Origin: JBFAPK01 sp040676675
Lineage (GTDB): Bacteria > Actinomycetota > Actinomycetes > Mycobacteriales > Micromonosporaceae
Direction of reading: 5' to 3'
DNA: 64,000 nt
NCBI RefSeq assembly: GCF_040676675.1
Contig: NZ_JBFAPK010000038.1
Location: 1 to 64,000, forward strand
Of the stretch, positions 17,079 through 27,100 are shown in pieces. The notes below the pieces were generated by a model that made no database searches, was not told the DNA's origin, and worked only from the letters and a program-made list of their open reading frames with translations. The first letter of the stretch is position 1, and the number at the start of each line of letters is the position of its first letter. The position numbers and the translations under genes are program-made.

Positions 17079-17735
17079 CGGGAATTCGGGCCGGCGGCGA
17101 CAAAGCTGGCGCTCCGCCGGAAAGCCGGCGGGCCGCGGGGCCGGCGACCGTGTGAAAGATCCGGTAGCGGGGTGAAAGTACCCGGGGCGGGGCGGGGCCG
17201 ACGCGGAATCGCACGCGTGGCAGGACACGCCGGACGCATAGAAGGAGAGGCCACCACGGGGGAAGTGGCCTCTCCCAGGCTGTACCTTACTCCTTGTCCG
17301 GCCTCGACACGAGACGGGCCGCTCCGGAGATCGAAAAACCGTCGACCGCTCGGAGCGCCGGCGCCCCCGCGACACTGGAACCGGGCGAGCGACACGTGAC
17401 GTGCCACCCGCCCGGGGGTCGGTGCCCGGCGGTCGAGCGCCGGGGGGTGGTGAGCCGGCCGGATCCGCTGCGTTGGCCAGTTCCGGCCGGCCCACCACTG
17501 CGTGGCCTGACCGTGGGAATCAGGCCGTCCAGGTGACCGGTGTGCGACCGGTCCGCTATGGTGCGGTGCTCTCAGGGGCTCGCCCGGGTAGTACCCGCGC
17601 GGCCCGGTGTTGACGCGCCCCGGAGGTCGGCGCCGGTGGCGACGCGCGCCCCGGGACCGACGCCCGGCCTCTCGCCGGTCCGGGTCCGGCCGGATGTCGC
17701 GGCGACGCCGCCACACCCGACCGGCCCGGTGGCCG
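17079..17735. other. 657-base non-coding gap between convergent genes
   Basis: No credible gene was found. It contains a 7-bp GC hairpin (17114-17120 with 17125-17131) just after the DUF3159 gene, the larger terminator at 17244-17275, and otherwise GC-rich sequence with only low-complexity open frames. Confidence 0.6.
17244..17275. terminator. bidirectional hairpin terminator
   Basis: A perfect 11-bp stem (17244-17254 with 17265-17275) with a 10-base loop lies between the convergent DUF3159 and GH48 genes. Confidence 0.7.
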
Positions 17736-20714
17736 TCAGCCGTTCGGGAACAGGTTCCCGAAGTCGGCGAAGGCCATCGCGATGTCCGACTGGGCCCAGA
17801 ACCGGTGGTAGTTGAACGACGGTACGGCGCCGCCGTTCAGGTACGCCTGGACCTTGGGCCACTCCGGGTCGTTCTTGTAGAAGGAGCGGATGTCCACGAA
17901 GCTCTTGCCCGGGGCGATCTGGTCACCGTTGGGCATGTCGCCGGACCAGCCCGGCGGCAGGTAGAGCCCCTGCCCGGTCGAGGCGTTGTAGACGTCGTCG
18001 AACCGGTTGTAGTCGGCCCGGGTCTCGGTGGTCGAGATCCCCTTCGACTCGGCGTTGGCGTAGAGCGCGTCGAGCAGCCCCTTGGCGGTGTTCTTCGCCG
18101 AGGTGTTGCCGGACTTCGCCGCGTACCACATCAGGGTCCGGGCGTACGCCGCGGCCACGCCCACGTCCTTGCCCTTGGCCGTGACGGTGACGTGCAGGTT
18201 GGTGTTCGCCGCCGGGCTGGACGGGTTCCAGGTGGCCGGGGCGCCGGTCCACTGCATGTCGGACGGGATCTCGAAGTTCGCGCCGGTACCGATGGTGGTG
18301 TTCGCGATCGCCCACGGCACCCACTTGTCCAGGATGGCCTTGGCCTTCGCGTTGCCGGTCACGTAGTACAGCTCGGCGACCCGCTGCAGGGACCAGACCT
18401 GCATGCCGAACCACTGGTTGCTGCCCGGGTCCTCGTAGACGGGGTGGTCGTCGTAGAACATCCCGTAGAAGGTCGGCTTGCCGGCCGGCGGCTGGGCGTA
18501 CGCGCCGTCCCAGCTGTTGGTCGCGCCGCCGGCGATGGCGCCCTCGGCGGACTGCAACCACTGGTAGAACTCCAGCTGCCGGTTGAGGCTGTTGGTCCAG
18601 TCGGTCACCGCGGTCGGCGACTTGGGCTTCAGCTCCGCCACGTTGGTCAGCGCCCAGGCCGTGAACGGGTTCTGGTAGCCGAAGTGGTTGTGGCTGGAGC
18701 CGATCCGCCACGACCAGCCCGCGGAGGTGTCGGTCGCGCCGCCCCAGGCGTAGTACCAGGAGAGCAGGTAGTGCATGGAGTCCTTGCCGGTACCGGCCGG
18801 GCAGGTCGTCGGCCCGACGCAGTTGCCGATCTTCTTGAAGTACTTGTCGAACATCGCGTAGCGCAGGTAGTCGCCCATCTTGGCGGCCTTCGCCACGGTC
18901 GCCGCCACGTCGGCCTGCTTGCCCTGCTCCTTGGCCCAGGTCAGGGCCCAGTAGGCGGCCTGAATGGCGCGCGCGTCCGCGTCCGGCGCGTTGGTGTACT
19001 TCCACTGCTTCGCCGGGGCGTTCGCCTCCTTGATGGAGATGTCGAGGAAGCCGTTCGGGCCGCCGAAGGCGAAGGTCTCGCAGGACGGCTGCGGCACGGT
19101 CTCCCAGACCGACTCCTGCGGGCCCCGCTGGAAGGTGTTGATGTACGCGGGCCGGGTCGTGCCGTCGCCGCACCGGCCGAAGCCGTACGTGTTGTCGACG
19201 TCGAGCAGCCAGTGCATGCCGTAGATGTCGCCGGTGCCGTACGCGCTCTGCAGCTCGCTGCGCAGCGGGTCCACCCCGACCGGCACGTTGGGCTCCAGCT
19301 GCGACGGGTACTGGCTGGGCAGGTTGTGCTCGGCCGCGTACTGCGGGGTGCCGTTGACGCCCGCGGTCGGCTGGTCGTTGTGCGACGGGATGATGTACTT
19401 CTCCATCACCGTCCACGCGTTGTTGAACGGCGCCCAGTTCTGGGTCGCCCGGCCGTACTGCGCCTCCAGCCAGATCCAGAAGCTGAACGCCTCGGAGGTG
19501 GTCTCGTGGCCGTGGTCCGGGGCCTCGACGATCAGCGTCTCGATCGAGTGGTACGGCACGCCCTCCGGGCTGAAGTAGCCCGAGTTCTTGATCTTGCCGT
19601 ACTGCTCCAGGAACCGCGCCTTGTAGACGTTGTCGCCGCCGCCCGGCGTGTCGTTGTCGATCTCGGTGGCGACGATCGCCAGCGGCGCGTACCCGGTGGC
19701 CGAGGCCGTGAAAGTGGCGGTACCGCCGGCGGTGTCGGTGTCCTCGGCCGCGCTGACGGTGAGGTTCACCCCGGTGTTCCAGTTGGCCGTCGTCAACGTC
19801 GCCGACGTGGGCGTGACGCTCAGGTCGGTGTCACCGGTACGGGCCACGCTGACCGCCACGTTGCCCGAGGGCGCTGCGCTGAGCTTGAGGTTCACCGACG
19901 AGCTGCCGCCCTCGGTGACGCTGACCGAGGAGGGGGTCGCCACCAGCACCGGGCCGGAGCTGCCGGTGACGGTGAACGCCTTCTCGTCGGTGGCGGTGAG
20001 ATTCGCGTTGTCGTACGCCCGCGCCTGCACGGTGTAGCTGCCGGCGGGCTGGTCCTCCAGCAGGTAGCTGTACGGCGCCGTGGTGTCGGTGTTGACCAGC
20101 AGGCCGTTGCGGTAGAACTCGACCTTGGCGATGGTGCCGTCGGGGTCGCTCGCGGTCGCGGTCAGCGGCACGTCGGCCGGCGCCACGAACGGGCCCGCCG
20201 GCACGCTCAGGCTCACCGTCGGGGGCTGCTGCGTGGGCGCGCCGTTGCAGGTGACCCCGTTGATGGAGAACGAGGTGGGGCGCGGGTTGCTGCCGCTGAA
20301 GGAGCCGTTGAAGCCGATGCCGGTGGAGGCACCCGTAGCCAGGTTGCCGTTCCAGGACATGCTCGTCGCGGTCACCTGGTTGCCCGACTGGGTCCAGTTC
20401 GCCGACCAGCCCTGGGTCACCCGCTGGTTGCCGGGGAACGTGAACCGCAGGGTCCAGCCGTTGATCGGGTCGCCGAGGTTCTTCAGGGTGAGGTTGGCGC
20501 TGAAGCCGCCGCCCCACTCGTTGGTCGCGTAGACGACGTCACAGGCGACGGCGGCGTGGGCCGCGCCGGCGGGCAGGGTCACCCCGCCGACGACCAGCAG
20601 ACCGGCGGCGAGCATGGCCACCCGGCGCCGTCGCGGGCCCGCCGTGGCGGGCCGCTCGACCACGGGCGTCGCCACGCTGAGCTCGGTGGCGGCCCGTCTT
20701 GCCCAGAGTTTCAT
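17736..20714 (-). CDS. secreted GH48 cellulase with CBM2 (reducing-end cellobiohydrolase)
   Basis: A 992-residue modular enzyme. Order: signal peptide (1-54, ending AAHA), CBM2 cellulose-binding module (about 55-157, VVYATNEWGGGF to FSINGVTCNG), an Ig-like linker module (about 163-252, ATASDPDGTIAKVEFYRNG), a Calx-beta-like module (about 255-355), and a full GH48 domain (about 365-990). The acid/base Glu lies in HETTSEAFSFWIWLEA. GH48 enzymes are processive and release cellobiose from chain reducing ends outside the cell. GAGGAGA precedes the ATG. Two CebR-type operators lie upstream and a GH1 beta-glucosidase is divergent, together forming a cellulose-use island. Confidence 0.96.
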   Translation of the reverse strand: MKLWARRAATELSVATPVVERPATAGPRRRRVAMLAAGLLVVGGVTLPAGAAHAAVACDVVYATNEWGGGFSANLTLKNLGDPINGWTLRFTFPGNQRVTQGWSANWTQSGNQVTATSMSWNGNLATGASTGIGFNGSFSGSNPRPTSFSINGVTCNGAPTQQPPTVSLSVPAGPFVAPADVPLTATASDPDGTIAKVEFYRNGLLVNTDTTAPYSYLLEDQPAGSYTVQARAYDNANLTATDEKAFTVTGSSGPVLVATPSSVSVTEGGSSSVNLKLSAAPSGNVAVSVARTGDTDLSVTPTSATLTTANWNTGVNLTVSAAEDTDTAGGTATFTASATGYAPLAIVATEIDNDTPGGGDNVYKARFLEQYGKIKNSGYFSPEGVPYHSIETLIVEAPDHGHETTSEAFSFWIWLEAQYGRATQNWAPFNNAWTVMEKYIIPSHNDQPTAGVNGTPQYAAEHNLPSQYPSQLEPNVPVGVDPLRSELQSAYGTGDIYGMHWLLDVDNTYGFGRCGDGTTRPAYINTFQRGPQESVWETVPQPSCETFAFGGPNGFLDISIKEANAPAKQWKYTNAPDADARAIQAAYWALTWAKEQGKQADVAATVAKAAKMGDYLRYAMFDKYFKKIGNCVGPTTCPAGTGKDSMHYLLSWYYAWGGATDTSAGWSWRIGSSHNHFGYQNPFTAWALTNVAELKPKSPTAVTDWTNSLNRQLEFYQWLQSAEGAIAGGATNSWDGAYAQPPAGKPTFYGMFYDDHPVYEDPGSNQWFGMQVWSLQRVAELYYVTGNAKAKAILDKWVPWAIANTTIGTGANFEIPSDMQWTGAPATWNPSSPAANTNLHVTVTAKGKDVGVAAAYARTLMWYAAKSGNTSAKNTAKGLLDALYANAESKGISTTETRADYNRFDDVYNASTGQGLYLPPGWSGDMPNGDQIAPGKSFVDIRSFYKNDPEWPKVQAYLNGGAVPSFNYHRFWAQSDIAMAFADFGNLFPNG

Positions 20715-21007
20715 TGCTCAGTGTCTCCTCGCGGGACCAGGCCGGGGCCCTGCGGCCTCGGCGGGGCGCCTCCTGCGCGGCGGTGCGGTGCGGCCGCGCG
20801 GGGGACGAAGGCGCCCGGAAAGGTGGTCAACCCGTCCCGGACCGGGGGTCGGCTTCACGACGGCAACGCCGGGCCGAACCGCGGAGTACGCCAGGGGGCG
20901 GCGGCTCCGGTCGGTGCAAGGGGGCGCCGTACCGAAACTCGGATGCCCTCGGCGGCCCGCGTCGCGCGGTGTGTGGCTCCCTACCGCGATATTTCGACAG
21001 TCTTGCA

Positions 21008-21021
21008 TGGGAGCGCTCCCG
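21008..21021. promoter_or_regulatory. CebR-type operator 1 (TGGGAGCGCTCCCG)
   Basis: It differs by one base from the Streptomyces CebR consensus TGGGAGCGCTCCCA. It lies 294 bases upstream of the GH48 ATG. CebR is a LacI-family repressor released by cello-oligosaccharides. No cebR gene is in this window. Confidence 0.85.
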
Positions 21022-21154
21022 CAGCAAGTGGCGGCGGGTGTGGCTCCACTGGGGACGGCGCTGCGGCCGGGCTGACCTGCGCGACGAGGAGTCGGGGAAA
21101 GCACGGCGGAGTTTCACCGAGGTTGGTGCGGTGTTTCGATCTTGTTTTGGGTCT

Positions 21155-21182
21155 TTCACAAAGCCGTGACGCGGGCTACAGT
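21155..21182 (+). promoter_or_regulatory. sigma70-like promoter pointing right
   Basis: TTCACA at 21155-21160, a 16-base spacer and TACAGT at 21177-21182. The expected start point falls at about 21189, at the edge of operator 2. It drives transcription away from GH48 into a stretch without an intact gene. Confidence 0.55.
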
Positions 21183-21194
21183 CGCATCCATCGA

Positions 21195-21208
21195 TGGGAG
21201 CGCTTCCA
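21195..21208. promoter_or_regulatory. CebR-type operator 2 (TGGGAGCGCTTCCA)
   Basis: The core differs by one base from consensus. It sits inside a 24-bp imperfect palindrome (21190-21213) whose outer ATCGATGG and CCATCGAT arms also pair. It lies immediately downstream of the TACAGT -10, so it should block the rightward promoter. Confidence 0.85.
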
Positions 21209-21430
21209 TCGATACAGGTCCACTAAGTGATGCCAGCACGGGCGCCGCGCCGCAAGTGGGCGCGGCACCAGGCTCAGCCGAAGGGGCTGGGGGCGGGCCA
21301 GCCCGGACTCCGCCGCCAGCCGATGCACCACCCTGAGAGGAGGTGGAACCAGAGCCACTCGCGTGGCCCGGCTCCCGCGCGGCACGCACGACCTGGACGC
21401 CAATTCCGCTCGTGCGTGTGTGTAACCACC

Positions 21431-21462
21431 GTGGGGACGGGGGTTGCCCTCCCCGTCCCCAC
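21431..21462 (+). terminator. strong orphan hairpin
   Basis: A perfect 12-bp stem (21431-21442 with 21451-21462) with an 8-base loop. No intact gene ends nearby on the plus strand. A TAA at 21423-21425 closes a 20-codon open frame from GTG 21363 directly before it. Confidence 0.7.
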
Positions 21463-21685
21463 ACTAACCCCCACCGGCAAGGGGGAAATCGGTCGACAGG
21501 ACAGGCGCTCCGCGCCCAACCGGTCGGCCGAATCTGTTATGAGCACCGGACGGCGGGCCGCCTCGCCGGCAGCGGACGGCCGCCGGCCGCCGCGGTCAAC
21601 CGTGTACGTGGGCGCGGGCGATGGACGAGGCCCCACCCGACGTCATCGCCGATCGATCACCCATAGCGTCTTGCCGGCGTACCGC

Positions 21686-21708
21686 TACCCTGATTGGGAG
21701 CGCTCCCG
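21686..21708 (+). promoter_or_regulatory. GH1 promoter with CebR-type operator 3
   Basis: TACCCT at 21686-21691 is a good -10, followed after 3 bases by the operator TGGGAGCGCTCCCG at 21695-21708. The GH1 ATG is 42 bases further on. The operator covers the likely transcription start, which fits repression. Confidence 0.8.
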
Positions 21709-21750
21709 GGCGCCGACGCGGATGGGCCCCACTCACGAGGAGACAACCCC

Positions 21751-23235
21751 ATGTCCGTACTGACTCGGCGGCATCTGCTACGCCATGCCGCACTGTCCGC
21801 AAGCGCCGCCACCGCGGCCCGGGTGAGCGCGGGAACCGCCGCGACCGCCGGGGCGCTCGCGACCACGGCCGCCTGCGACGACGACCCCGATCCGAACGCC
21901 GATCCCGAGGCACCCCTCGGCCTGCGCTTCCCCGAGGGCTTCAGCTGGGGCGCGGCCACCTCGGCGTACCAGATCGAGGGCGCGGCCAAGGACGACGGCC
22001 GGGGCGAATCCGTCTGGGACACGTTCAGCCACACCCCCGGCCGCACCCGCGGCGGGGACACCGGCGACGTCGCCGCCGACCACTACCACCGGTACGCCGC
22101 CGACCTGGACCTGATGAAGGAACTGGGGCTGCGGACGTACCGGTTCTCCATCTCCTGGCCCCGCATCCAGGCCGACGGCACCGGCGAGCCCAACCAGCGC
22201 GGCCTGGACTTCTACCGCCGGCTCGTCGAAGGGCTGCGGGAGCGCGACATCGCCCCCATGGCAACGCTCTTCCACTGGGACCTGCCGCAGGCGTTGCAGG
22301 ACGCGGGCGGCTGGGAGTCCCGGGAGGTGGCGTACCGCTTCGCCGACTACGCCGACGCGGTCTTCCAGGCCCTCGGCGCGGACGTGCGCGACTGGCTGAC
22401 CATCAACGAGCCGAAGACCGTGGTGCAGAACGGGTACATCCACGGCCACCACGCGCCCGGCAAGCGCGACGAGGCCGCCGCCTACCTGGTCGCCCACCAC
22501 CTCCAGCTCGCGCACGGACTCGCGGTGCAGGCGTTGCGCGCCACCGGCGGCGCGAGCCGGATCGGCCCGGCCCTGAACCTGCACCCCTGTTACCCCGCCG
22601 ACGACAGCGCCGAGGCCGCCGCCGCGACCCGCCTCTACGACGGGTACGAGAACCGGCTCTACCTGGACTCGATCATGAAGGGCGGCTACCCCAGCGACGT
22701 CCTCGACGACCTCGGCCCGGACAGCCGGATGGTGCGTGGGATCCGCGACGGCGACGCGCACATCATCTCGACGCCGGTCGACCTGATCGCCGTGCAGTAC
22801 TACACACCGATCTACGTGACGGCCGGCGGTGGCACGGTGCAGAAGTGGCCCACCTCCGAGGCGAACTGGCAGCAGATCTACCCCGACGGGCTCTACGACA
22901 CCCTCGTCCGGGTGCACCGCGACTACGGCCCGATCCCGCTCACCATCACCGAGAACGGCCTGCCCACCCCCGACACCATGGGCGCCGACGGTACGGTCGA
23001 CGACGCCGGACGGGTCCGTTTCCTGCGCGACCACTTCGCCGCCGCGCACCGCGCCATCGCCGAGGGCGTACCGCTGAAGAGCTACCACGTCTGGTCCCTG
23101 ATGGACAACTTCGAGTGGGCCGAGGGGTACGAGCAGCGCTGGGGCATGATCTACGTGGACTACCCGACGCAGCGGCGCACGTTCAAGCGCAGCGCGCACT
23201 GGTACCGCAAGGTGATCGCGGCGAACGCCGTGTAG
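21751..23235 (+). CDS. exported GH1 family beta-glucosidase
   Basis: A 494-residue protein. The N-terminus has a twin-arginine-like TRRHLLR, an Ala-rich stretch and TTAAC at residues 38-42, which could be a lipobox, so it is probably exported and perhaps lipid-anchored; most bacterial GH1 enzymes are cytoplasmic. The GH1 domain starts at FPEGFSWGAATSAYQIEGA (about 60) and keeps the acid/base TINEP (about 226) and nucleophile ITENG (about 404). It would hydrolyse cellobiose released by GH48. The ATG follows CGAGGAG. It is controlled by operator 3. Confidence 0.92.
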   Translation: MSVLTRRHLLRHAALSASAATAARVSAGTAATAGALATTAACDDDPDPNADPEAPLGLRFPEGFSWGAATSAYQIEGAAKDDGRGESVWDTFSHTPGRTRGGDTGDVAADHYHRYAADLDLMKELGLRTYRFSISWPRIQADGTGEPNQRGLDFYRRLVEGLRERDIAPMATLFHWDLPQALQDAGGWESREVAYRFADYADAVFQALGADVRDWLTINEPKTVVQNGYIHGHHAPGKRDEAAAYLVAHHLQLAHGLAVQALRATGGASRIGPALNLHPCYPADDSAEAAAATRLYDGYENRLYLDSIMKGGYPSDVLDDLGPDSRMVRGIRDGDAHIISTPVDLIAVQYYTPIYVTAGGGTVQKWPTSEANWQQIYPDGLYDTLVRVHRDYGPIPLTITENGLPTPDTMGADGTVDDAGRVRFLRDHFAAAHRAIAEGVPLKSYHVWSLMDNFEWAEGYEQRWGMIYVDYPTQRRTFKRSAHWYRKVIAANAV

Positions 23236-23526
23236 GTTCCCGGCCCCCGGTCCCGCTCGGGTGGGGCCCGTCGTACCCGGCCAGGTCGGCACACGCCTGA
23301 CGGGAATCGTCGGGCGCGACGGACCCCACCCACCGCCGCCGCGCGTGCGCCGCCGGTCCGCCCCCACGGCGGTCGCCCCGGGCGGACGCCCCCGGTCCGG
23401 CGCCCCGGGCGGGCGAGGCGGGCCGGGTTCACCACCAGCACGCTCCTAAGTGGAAATGGTGGTCTGCTCTTTCCGTACGAGTCACCAAATGGACACTTTG
23501 CGCAATGTAATCTTCCGTGCGTCGAT

Positions 23527-24102
23527 GTGGTGGATCTCGGGAAAGGCACGACCACTGTGACGCCCCACGATGGCTTGACCTCCTGTGACGGTGCCCGACG
23601 GCAGGACGCGGAGCATCGCATGGCGAAAGTCCACCAGACCCACGCCCGTCCGCTGTTGCGGTTCCTCATGGGGTTGACCCGCAACGAGCGGCACGCCGCC
23701 GAGGACCTGCTCCAGGAGACCATGTTGCGGGCCTGGCAACACCTCGACTCGGTACCGACCGAGGAGGACAAGGCCCGGCGCTGGCTCTTCACGGTGGCGC
23801 GGCGGATCGCCATCGACGCGGCCCGGATGCGACAGGTCCGGCCGACCGAGGTGAGCCTGCTCGAAGCGACGGACCTGGCCATGGAGGACCACACCACGGG
23901 CAGCGCGCTGGCCGTCCACTCCGTGCACGAGGCGTTCACCTCGCTGACCGACGCGCACCGGACGATTCTGCGGGAGATCTACCTGCGCGGATCCTCGGCC
24001 GACGAGGCCGCCGAGCGCCTCGGCGTGCCCGTGGGGACCGTGAAGTCCCGGGCCTACTACGCGCTGCGGTCGCTGCGCAGCGCCATGGGTCCCGCCGCCT
24101 GA
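23527..24102 (+). CDS. ECF RNA polymerase sigma factor next to the T7SS operon
   Basis: A 191-residue ECF sigma factor. Region 2 lies at about 38-105 (HARPLLRFLMGLTRNERHAA, EDLLQETMLRAWQHLDSV, RRWLFTVARRIAIDAARM) and region 4 at about 130-180 (SLTDAHRTILREIYLRGSSA, then TVKSRAYYALRSLRSAM). No anti-sigma gene is adjacent. The start is uncertain: GTG 23527, GTG 23557 or ATG 23620 (GGAG 7 bases upstream). It is convergent with the end of the T7SS operon and is a candidate reader of the GAAC-N16-CGTC promoters there. Confidence 0.88.
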   Translation: MVDLGKGTTTVTPHDGLTSCDGARRQDAEHRMAKVHQTHARPLLRFLMGLTRNERHAAEDLLQETMLRAWQHLDSVPTEEDKARRWLFTVARRIAIDAARMRQVRPTEVSLLEATDLAMEDHTTGSALAVHSVHEAFTSLTDAHRTILREIYLRGSSADEAAERLGVPVGTVKSRAYYALRSLRSAMGPAA

Positions 24103-24131
24103 CCGCCGCACCGCCATCCCGCCGGGCGGCG

Positions 24132-24161
24132 GCCCGGCGCGTTACCCGGCGGGCGCCGGGC
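24132..24161. terminator. bidirectional hairpin ending the T7SS operon and the sigma gene
   Basis: A perfect 9-bp GC stem (24132-24140 with 24153-24161) and a 12-base loop lie in the 73-base gap between two convergent genes. Confidence 0.65.
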
Positions 24162-24175
24162 GGCGGGGACGGGCG

Positions 24176-27100
24176 TCACCCGGCGGCCGCCGGCACGGCG
24201 CCCGTCACGTCCGCCACGAGCAGCGTGCGGAGTTGGTCGACCGTAGGCGAGGAGAGCGTCCGCAGCCGGCCGGCCTGCCGGGTCACCGCCTCGTCGAGCA
24301 CCTGCCGCGCGTACCGGCCGTTGCCGAAGGTCGGCGTCCGGGGTACCCGCTCGAAGTGCTCCCGGAGCGCCACCAGCGTCTCGCCCGGGCACTCGTACCC
24401 GCTCGTCAGCGCGAGCCGCTGGAAGATCGCGACGAGCTCGTCCGGGCTGTAGTTCGCGAAGTGCACGCGCCGGGAGAACCGGGAGGCGAGTCCGGCGTTG
24501 GCCGACAGGAACGCCTCGATCTCCCGCTCGTAGCCGGCGGCGATCACCACCACCTCGTCGCGGTGGTCCTCCATGAGCTTGACCAGGGTGTCGATCGCCT
24601 CCCGGCCGAAGTCGTTCTGCACCCCGGGCGGCGCCAGCGTGTACGCCTCGTCGACGAAGAGCACCCCGCCCCGGGCCCGCTCGAACGCCTCCCGGGTCCG
24701 CTGCGCGGTGTGCCCGATGTACTCGCCGACCAGGTCGGCCCGGGCCACCTCGACGAACTGGCCGCCGGCCAGCACGCCGAGCGCGGTGAGCAGGTCGCCG
24801 TAGAGCCGGGCCACCGTGGTCTTGCCCGTGCCGGGCGGCCCCGAGAAGACCAGGTGCCGCGAGAGCGACGGCGCCGGCAGCCCGGCCGCCAGCCGCGCCT
24901 GGGTGGTGGCCAGCAGGTCGATCATGTTGGAGACCTCCCGCTTGACCGCCGAGAGGCCGATCATGCTGTGCAGTTCGCCGAGCAGCCGGTCGACCTCCTC
25001 GGTACGGGAGTCGCCGGCGCGCACGCCGCCGCGGGGCGGCGCGCCGAGGTCCTGCGGCAGCAGTTGGGCGAGTTCGACCCCGGACGACGAGCCGCCCTGC
25101 TCGACCCCGGACGACGAGCCGCCCTGCGAGAGCCGGAACGCCTGGCGGCCGACCATCTCCTCGAAGACCTTGCGCGCCACCCGCGCGTTGCCGAAGTTGG
25201 CGTCCCGCACCATCCCGTCGAAGAGCCCGGCCAGGGCGATTCGGGTGTCGTACTCCAGCGAGTAGTGGTGCGTGCTGCACATCCGCTCGACGATGGTGAC
25301 CAGTTCGGCGGTCGAGTAGCTCTCGAACTCGATGGTCTTGGAGAACCGGGAGGCCAGCCCCGGGTTGGAGGTGAGGAACGCGCGCATCTGCGGCGAGTAC
25401 CCGGCGACGATGACGACCACCTCGTCGCGGTGGTCCTCCATGAGCTTGACCAGGGTGTCGATCGCCTCGCGGCCGAAGTCGTGGCCGGACCCGCCCTCCA
25501 CCGGCGACAGGGTGTACGCCTCGTCGACGAAGAGCACGCCGCCGAGGGCCTCGGTGAACCTCTCCGCGGTCTTCACGGCGGTACCGCCGATGTGCTCGGC
25601 GACCAGGTCGGCGCGGGACACCTCGACCAGCTGACCGGTCCGCAGCACGCCCAGCTCGGCGAGGATCCTGCCGTAGAGGCGGGCCACCGTGGTCTTGCCG
25701 GTGCCCGGCGCGCCGGCGAAGACCATGTGCCGCGACATCGGCGGCGCCGGCAGGCCCGCGGCGGCCCGGCGCAGCCCCACCCGGTGCAGGCCGACCAGGG
25801 TGGCCACCTCCTGTTTGACGCCGGCGAGCCCGACCAGGGCGTCCAACTCGGCCAGCAGCGGGCTCGCCGGGTCCCGGTCCGGCCGGTCGGCGTCCGGCCG
25901 GGCCGACCCGGACGGTCGCGAGGAGGCGGCCGGCCGGGCCGGGGCGGGCGCCGCGGGTACCGGGGGCGTCGCCGGGAACACGGGCACCAGGTACCGCACC
26001 CCGTCGCCGCCGTTGCCGGCGAGCGAACCGCCCTCGACGCGTACGGGCTCGGTGGTCTCCACCAGCACGCCGTCCCGGGCGTTGTCGATGATCTCGCAGT
26101 CGTCGAGCCGGCCGGTGGCCCCCGCGGCGAACCGTACCCCCACCTCGCCGTCGTGCACCCGGCTGCGGATCGCGGTCACCCGGGCCCCCGGACCGGCCAA
26201 CACCCCGGCGTCGCGGGCGCCGGCGATGTCGCACGCGGTCAGCGTCGCGGTCGCGTCCCTGCCCACGGCCACGCCGGTGCGCCCGTCGCGGACGGTCAGC
26301 TCGGTCGCCTCCAGGGCCGCCCCGGCGCCGACCTCGACCCCGGCGACCTGACACCGTTCGATCCGGCCCCGGCGCACCGTCGGACGCGCGCCCTCGGTGA
26401 CCCGGATGCCGTGTTCGGCGCAGTCGCTCGCAACCAGGTCCTCAAGCAGTGGGGCGGCGGTACCGCTCAGCGCCAGCGCGGTGCGACCGCCCCGAATCGC
26501 CGTACCGCGGACGGACCCGCCCGAGGCGCCGGTGAAGAGCATCCCCGCCCCGTCGCCGCCGGTGATCTGCCCGCCGCCGAAGGTCGGCGCGGCCGTGTCG
26601 CCGACCGCCACCGCGGCCGACGCGCCACCCTCCACGCGGCACTCGGCGAACTCGCCGCCCGCCTCCTCGATCACCAGGATGCCGTGCCCGCCCGCCGAGC
26701 GGATCCGGGTGCGGGTGACCACCGGCCGGGCGGTGCCGGAGACCACGATGCCGTGCCCGCCGACCGCCCGCAGCTCGCAGTCCTCCAACACCGGCCGCCC
26801 GCCCGCGACCACCACCCCCACGCCGGGGGTGTCGTGCACGGTGGTGCCGGTCAGCCGGATCGCGCCGTCGTCCTCGACGGCGACCGCCGGCCCGTCCACA
26901 GCGCTGATGTCGCACCGTTGCAGGCTGCCGCGACCTCCGCGGACGCTCAGCACGGCCGACCCGCGTACGCCGGTGATCGTGCAGGCGCGCAGCACCGGGT
27001 CCGCGCCGCCGGTGGTGACCAGCCCGGAGGTACCGATGTCCCGGACCGTCGTACCGGTGATGGTGCCGGCGCCGGCCTTCTCCACGAGCAGCCCCGCGCC

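Larger units (their letters stand above)
20715..21750. other. 1-kb regulatory region between GH48 and GH1 with no intact gene
   Basis: It carries three CebR-type operators, a strong rightward promoter (21155-21182), a Shine-Dalgarno-like GAGGAGG at about 21337-21343, a strong hairpin (21431-21462) and the GH1 promoter. The open frames here are low-complexity and overlap these signals. See the finding on a possibly lost gene or regulatory RNA. Confidence 0.6.

Noticed and set aside
17244..17275. Riboswitch or structured RNA
   Set aside because: A lone 11-bp hairpin between convergent genes is adequately explained as a terminator.
21142..21336. 64-codon plus-strand frame after the CebR-controlled promoter
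   Set aside because: It starts upstream of the promoter's -10, is low complexity and lacks a ribosome site.
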